The position numbers were made by a program, and so were the translations under genes. A stretch of 9,878 nt of DNA from an uncultured Oceanospirillaceae bacterium (lineage in GTDB: Bacteria; Pseudomonadota; Gammaproteobacteria; Pseudomonadales; Oceanobacteraceae). The stretch lies in NCBI GenBank assembly GCA_937974825.1, contig CALJVD010000186.1, positions 1 through 9,878 on the forward strand. The letters are read 5' to 3'. Of this stretch, positions 7,355-9,878 are shown one piece after another. How positions within the stretch are numbered: the stretch's first letter is position 1; each line of letters opens with the position of its first letter. Under the pieces are notes generated by a model, which did not search any database, was not told the DNA's origin, and was given only the letters and a program-made list of their open reading frames with translations.

Positions 7355-8047
7355 ATGTTTGAACAACTTACCCTTGCCGTTAGCCTGCGCGACGATGCCC
7401 GTTTTGCGAATTTTCACCCCGCAAACAATCAACACATCGTTCACGCATTAAGACAACAACTGGCCGAAGACGGCGAACCCTTTATTTATCTATGGGGTAC
7501 AACGGGCGTTGGCTGCAGCCACCTACTGCAAGCCGCCTGCCACTACGCCGAAGGGCTCGGCTTTCAAAGCGTTTACCTACCGCTTGAAGAGCTCGCCGAC
7601 TATGGCCCAGAAGTATTAGACGGCATGGACAACCTGCCCCTAGTGGCCATCGACCAACTGGAAGCGGTTATAGGCAACCCTGCGTGGGAAGAAGGCTTGT
7701 TCCACCTATTTAACCGCCTACGCAGCAAAGGCAACAAACTGCTGATTGCCGCCGACAACGCCCCTTCTGGCTTAAATGTACAATTGCCAGATTTTGCATC
7801 CCGTCTAAACTGGGGACTCACCTATCAGGTGCAAGCCCTAGACGATGACGGCAAAGTAGAGGCACTATTACTGCGCGCCCACCGTCGTGGACTAAACTTA
7901 AACGAAGACGTTGCCCGCTTCATACTAAGACGCGGCAGCCGCAACAACAGTGAACTCTTTCAGTTACTGGACGACCTAGACAGAGTATCGCTGGCAGAAC
8001 AAAGAAAACTTACCATACCGTTTATTAAAGCTCAGTTTGGTTGGTAA
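7355..8047 (+). CDS. hda: DnaA regulatory inactivator Hda
   Basis: A 230-aa AAA+ protein (E. coli Hda 233 aa). With the DNA-loaded sliding clamp it stimulates ATP hydrolysis by DnaA, preventing re-initiation. Seen: an N-terminal clamp-binding-like QLTLAV (4-9); a P-loop-like GTTGVGCS (48-55); PEVLDGM; Walker B LVAIDQLE with D100; the arginine-finger box LPDFASRLNWG with R150; and the C-terminal RKLTIPFIKAQFGW. Oddities: the P-loop Lys position is Cys54 (E. coli Hda has Arg there), and the clamp motif has Ala where E. coli QLSLPL has Pro. Both are read directly; their effect is unknown. The start has no clear Shine-Dalgarno and lies 6 bases after the DUF2066 stop, suggesting coupled translation. 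It is a DnaA paralogue, distinguished from DnaA by its lack of domains I, II and IV. Confidence 0.95.
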   Translation: MFEQLTLAVSLRDDARFANFHPANNQHIVHALRQQLAEDGEPFIYLWGTTGVGCSHLLQAACHYAEGLGFQSVYLPLEELADYGPEVLDGMDNLPLVAIDQLEAVIGNPAWEEGLFHLFNRLRSKGNKLLIAADNAPSGLNVQLPDFASRLNWGLTYQVQALDDDGKVEALLLRAHRRGLNLNEDVARFILRRGSRNNSELFQLLDDLDRVSLAEQRKLTIPFIKAQFGW

Positions 8048-8071
8048 GCACTTAAACGAACAGGAGGTTGT

Positions 8072-8761
8072 ATGCGCATATTCATGCTTTTATCCCTATT
8101 TTTGTCGTTATCGGTAACCGCCGCCACACCGGCACTTACCCCGTTTTCAGCCCACTACACCACCTCGTACAAACTGGGTTGGTTTACGTTAAAAATCGAC
8201 GCCGTACGCGAACTAAAACAACTCAATAACAACAACTGGCAACTCACCTTTGATGCCTCTACCAATGGCGCCTCGTTAAACGAAAAATCCATTGTGCACC
8301 TTAACGACCACCAACTCACACCAGTGGAATACCACTACAAAACCGGCGGCTTATTAAACAAAACCCCGCTCAACATTACCTTTGATAAAACCACTCAAAC
8401 CATTACCGACAACAATTTAAAAACCACTTACAGCAATCTGTGGGAAGACAACCTGCAAGATAACCTAAGCTACATGCTGCAGGCGTCTATCGACCTAAGC
8501 CAAGGCAAAAAAGAACTGCATTACCCTATTTTCAAATCGGACTACGTAAAAACCTATTCCTTTGCTGTGTCTGAACAAGAACCCCTAAAAACCGCCATTG
8601 GCACGTTAAACACCCTAAGAGTAGAACGCATAAACGACAAAAAAGACCGCACCATCAGCGCTTGGTTTGCCATAGACCACAGCTACCAACTGGTGCGCCT
8701 AACCGAAAGTAAAAAAGGCAAAACCACCTACGAAATCAACATAACCAAGCTAGAAGATTGA
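8072..8761 (+). CDS. DUF3108 domain-containing protein, predicted secreted
   Basis: A 229-aa protein of unknown function. Seen: a signal peptide of about 17 residues (MRIFMLLSLFLSLSVTA, then ATPALTPF), then a beta-strand-rich sequence with FSAHYTTSYKLGWFTLKIDAVREL, LTPVEYHYKTGG, DNLSYMLQASIDL, TAIGTLNTLRVER and the C-terminal TISAWFAIDHSYQLVRLTESKKGKTTYEINI. This pattern (start YxxxYKLG, end W-A-x-DxxYxxVRL) is that of DUF3108, found near purN/purM in Pseudomonas. It probably acts in the periplasm or outer envelope, and no catalytic residues are recognisable. A strong AGGAGG (8062-8067) lies 4 bases before the ATG, the best ribosome binding site in the window. It sits 24 bases after hda, so it likely shares its transcript. 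The coding strand is rich in Asn and Lys codons. Confidence 0.85.
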   Translation: MRIFMLLSLFLSLSVTAATPALTPFSAHYTTSYKLGWFTLKIDAVRELKQLNNNNWQLTFDASTNGASLNEKSIVHLNDHQLTPVEYHYKTGGLLNKTPLNITFDKTTQTITDNNLKTTYSNLWEDNLQDNLSYMLQASIDLSQGKKELHYPIFKSDYVKTYSFAVSEQEPLKTAIGTLNTLRVERINDKKDRTISAWFAIDHSYQLVRLTESKKGKTTYEINITKLED

Positions 8762-8789
8762 TTGCCGATAATCGTTTCTCTGGTACACT
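8762..8789 (+). promoter_or_regulatory. Candidate dcd promoter with extended -10
   Basis: TTGCCG (8762-8767) and TACACT (8784-8789) are separated by 16 bases, and TGG directly before TACACT gives an extended -10. The -35 begins one base after the DUF3108 stop. The expected transcript start is near 8796, about 34 bases before the dcd ATG. Confidence 0.55.
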
Positions 8790-8829
8790 CTTGCACAATT
8801 TTTAAGCTCTATAGTTAACAGGTAACCCT

Positions 8830-9411
8830 ATGCGTCTTAGTGATGGTGATATTGAAAAAAGACTCGCCGAACAAAGCATTATTATTGACCCCGCCCCAGC
8901 CGCCAACTCCATTGCCGGCATCAGCGTTGATTTACGACTAGACCACCGCTTCCGCGTGTTCAATAACAATAGCGTTACCCACTTAGACCTATCGGGCGAC
9001 CGTTCTGAACTAGAACAAAGCATCAACCGTGTCATGAGCCAAGAAATCGCCATTGAAGAAGGCGACTCATTCTTTATACACCCGGGCGAGCTGGTACTGG
9101 GTGCCACCTTTGAATCGGTAAAAATTCCCGATGACTTAGTCGGCTGGCTAGAAGGCCGCAGCTCACTGGCACGCCTAGGCTTAATGGTACACGTCACCGC
9201 CGGACGCATAGACCCCGGTTGGGAAGGACAAATCGTTCTAGAATTTTACAACAACGGAAAACTGCCACTGGCACTACGCCCTGGAATGTCTATCTGCGCC
9301 CTCTCGTTTGAAATGCTATCAAGCCCAGCACTGCGCCCCTACAACAAACGCACCGACGCAAAATACAAAGGACAACAAGGCGCCGTTGGCTCTAGAATTG
9401 CCAAAGACTAA
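8830..9411 (+). CDS. dcd: dCTP deaminase
   Basis: A 193-aa cytosolic homotrimer-forming enzyme that deaminates dCTP to dUTP, the source of dUMP for thymidylate synthesis in gammaproteobacteria. It is identical in length to E. coli Dcd. Seen: MRLSDGDIEKRL; ISVDLRL; HLDLSG; FFIHPGELVLG; the substrate-binding GRSSLARLGLMVH with R110, S111 and R115; RIDPGWEGQIVLEFYN with the catalytic Glu138; LPLALRPGM; and the C-terminal RTDAKYKGQQGAVGSRIAKD that closes over the substrate. Numbering matches E. coli throughout. It appears to be the monofunctional enzyme, because no fused dUTPase sequence is present. AGGTAA (8820-8825) precedes the ATG. No GC-rich terminator is visible downstream. Confidence 0.97.
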   Translation: MRLSDGDIEKRLAEQSIIIDPAPAANSIAGISVDLRLDHRFRVFNNNSVTHLDLSGDRSELEQSINRVMSQEIAIEEGDSFFIHPGELVLGATFESVKIPDDLVGWLEGRSSLARLGLMVHVTAGRIDPGWEGQIVLEFYNNGKLPLALRPGMSICALSFEMLSSPALRPYNKRTDAKYKGQQGAVGSRIAKD

Positions 9412-9459
9412 AAAATAAAACTTTTTAATAAATATTTATAAAAATCAACGCTATAGCAG

Positions 9460-9495
9460 TTGACAGACCAAAAATACATCGCCATAATGCGCCGC
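9460..9495 (+). promoter_or_regulatory. tRNA-Asn promoter with GC-rich discriminator
   Basis: Consensus TTGACA (9460-9465), a 17-base spacer and CATAAT (9483-9488), followed by GCGCCGC (9489-9495). The AT-rich stretch 9412-9459 upstream could act as an UP element. A GC-rich discriminator after the -10 is typical of stringently controlled stable-RNA promoters, so ppGpp-sensitive expression is inferred. Transcription should begin around 9496, about 10 bases before the tRNA. Confidence 0.85.
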
Positions 9496-9506
9496 ATAAA
9501 TGATGT

Positions 9507-9582
9507 TCCCCGATAGCTCAGTCGGTAGAGCAGTAGACTGTTAATCTATTGGTCACTGGTTCAAGTCCAGTTCGGGGAGCCA
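9507..9582 (+). tRNA. tRNA-Asn (anticodon GUU)
   Basis: A 76-base cloverleaf with encoded CCA. Acceptor TCCCCGA pairs with TCGGGGA; D arm GCTC/GAGC; anticodon arm GTAGA/TCTAT with a G-T closing pair; anticodon GTT at 9540-9542; T arm ACTGG/CCAGT with the TTCAAGT loop; discriminator G73, as expected for tRNA-Asn. A T5 run (9583-9587) follows the CCA directly and may help terminate. The GUN anticodon makes it a queuosine substrate. Confidence 0.98.
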
Positions 9583-9681
9583 TTTTTCCTTCTTAGCAGA
9601 ACCCTCTACACCTTTTTTAAAACTCCCAGCCTTAAATGCAAGTCGCGGCTTTAGCCCGACAAAAACAAACCCCACCCCACC

Positions 9682-9707
9682 ATGTCGCCCTAAAGGGACG
9701 ACCTACA
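9682..9707 (-). repeat. Inverted REP-like element with compensated stem
   Basis: On the minus strand it reads TGTAG, then GTCG, bulged T, CCC, loop TTTA, GGG, CGAC. Compared with direct copies all three inner pairs involve changed or swapped bases, yet pairing is kept (GGC/GCC becomes CCC/GGG). The outer stem, loop and GTAG foot are unchanged. A second inverted copy starts at 9863 and is cut off by the window end. Confidence 0.8.
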
Positions 9708-9729
9708 AAACCACACCCATCCCTACCAG

Positions 9730-9864
9730 TGTAGGTCGCGGCTTTAGCCCGACAAAACCAAACCCAACCCTACCAATGTAGGTCGCGGCTTTAGCCCGAC
9801 AAAAACAAACCCAACCCTGCCAATGTAGGTCGCGGCTTTAGCCCGACAAACCCCACCCCACCAT
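9730..9864 (+). repeat. Three tandem 47-base direct repeats
   Basis: Units begin with TGTAGG at 9730, 9777 and 9824. The hairpin part is identical in all three. The linkers of the first two differ only at single A/C and A/G positions, so duplication was recent or homogenised. The third linker is shorter, with CCCCACCCCACC in place of CCCAACCC-type sequence, and runs into an inverted copy. Confidence 0.88.
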
Positions 9865-9878
9865 GTCGCCCTAAAGGG

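Larger units (their letters stand above)
9640..9878. repeat. REP/BIME-like array of six hairpin elements
   Basis: Six related elements begin 58 bases after tRNA-Asn and run off the window. Direct copies have cores at 9642-9660, 9735-9753, 9782-9800 and 9829-9847; inverted copies have cores at 9684-9702 and 9865-9878 (truncated). Each direct core folds as GTCG, bulged C, GGC, loop TTTA, GCC, CGAC, and three of four are preceded by TGTAG. The last three direct copies repeat exactly every 47 bases. The linkers are A/C-rich and almost free of G. The GTAG foot and bulged stem are features of REP elements moved by RAYT transposases, and the mixed orientation matches BIMEs. No transposase is in the window. 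The bases 9583-9639, between the tRNA and the array, hold nothing else recognisable. Confidence 0.85.

Noticed and set aside
9730..9878. CRISPR array
   Set aside because: The 47-base period superficially suits a repeat-spacer array, but the would-be spacers are nearly identical to each other, copies occur in both orientations, and no cas genes are present.
9583..9878. Integration site of a genomic island at the tRNA-Asn 3' end
   Set aside because: No integrase gene or duplicated tRNA 3' end is visible in the remaining bases; only REP-like repeats follow. The region beyond the window could not be examined.

Overview
The window looks like chromosomal core DNA of a gammaproteobacterium. Every protein gene has a close family counterpart in Pseudomonas, Oceanospirillales or enteric genomes. 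The order purM-purN-DUF2066 gene-hda, with a DUF3108 gene next to it, and the pairing of uvrB with a class I aminotransferase are both Pseudomonas/Oceanospirillales-type arrangements. Coding DNA is of moderate GC with AT-rich spacers, so a marine Oceanospirillales-like organism is my best guess. The species cannot be read from the sequence.

Layout from left to right: the 3' end of a YbiI-type C4 zinc-finger gene of the DksA/TraR family (+) faces yhhQ, a queuosine-precursor transporter (-). uvrB, for nucleotide excision repair, lies upstream of yhhQ on the same strand. uvrB is divergent from a subgroup Ib aspartate-type aminotransferase gene (+). Their shared control region carries a LexA-like half-conserved box over a perfect TATAAT, and an inverted repeat. 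A 69-nt imperfect but long stem structure separates the aminotransferase gene from purM. purM and purN overlap by ATGA and encode consecutive or near-consecutive purine synthesis enzymes. They are followed by a secreted DUF2066 protein, hda (replication initiation control), a secreted DUF3108 protein, and dcd (dCTP deaminase) under its own promoter. A tRNA-Asn(GUU) gene with a near-consensus, GC-discriminator promoter follows.

The last 240 bases hold the most unusual structure: an array of six REP-like hairpin elements, four direct and two inverted (the last cut by the window edge). Each full element has a GTAG-type foot, a bulged 4+3 bp stem and a TTTA loop. The inverted copies carry different stem bases that keep pairing, which supports selection or descent as real hairpins. 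This resembles the REP/BIME elements mobilised by RAYT (TnpA_REP) transposases and is not a CRISPR array.

Functionally the window mixes nucleotide metabolism (purM, purN, dcd), genome maintenance (uvrB, hda), tRNA modification supply (yhhQ) and translation (tRNA-Asn). Two envelope-directed proteins of unknown function sit among them. I see no phage, plasmid, toxin-antitoxin or defence genes. The candidates for something undescribed are the REP-like array, the stem structure before purM, and the uncharacterised DUF2066/DUF3108 genes flanking hda.
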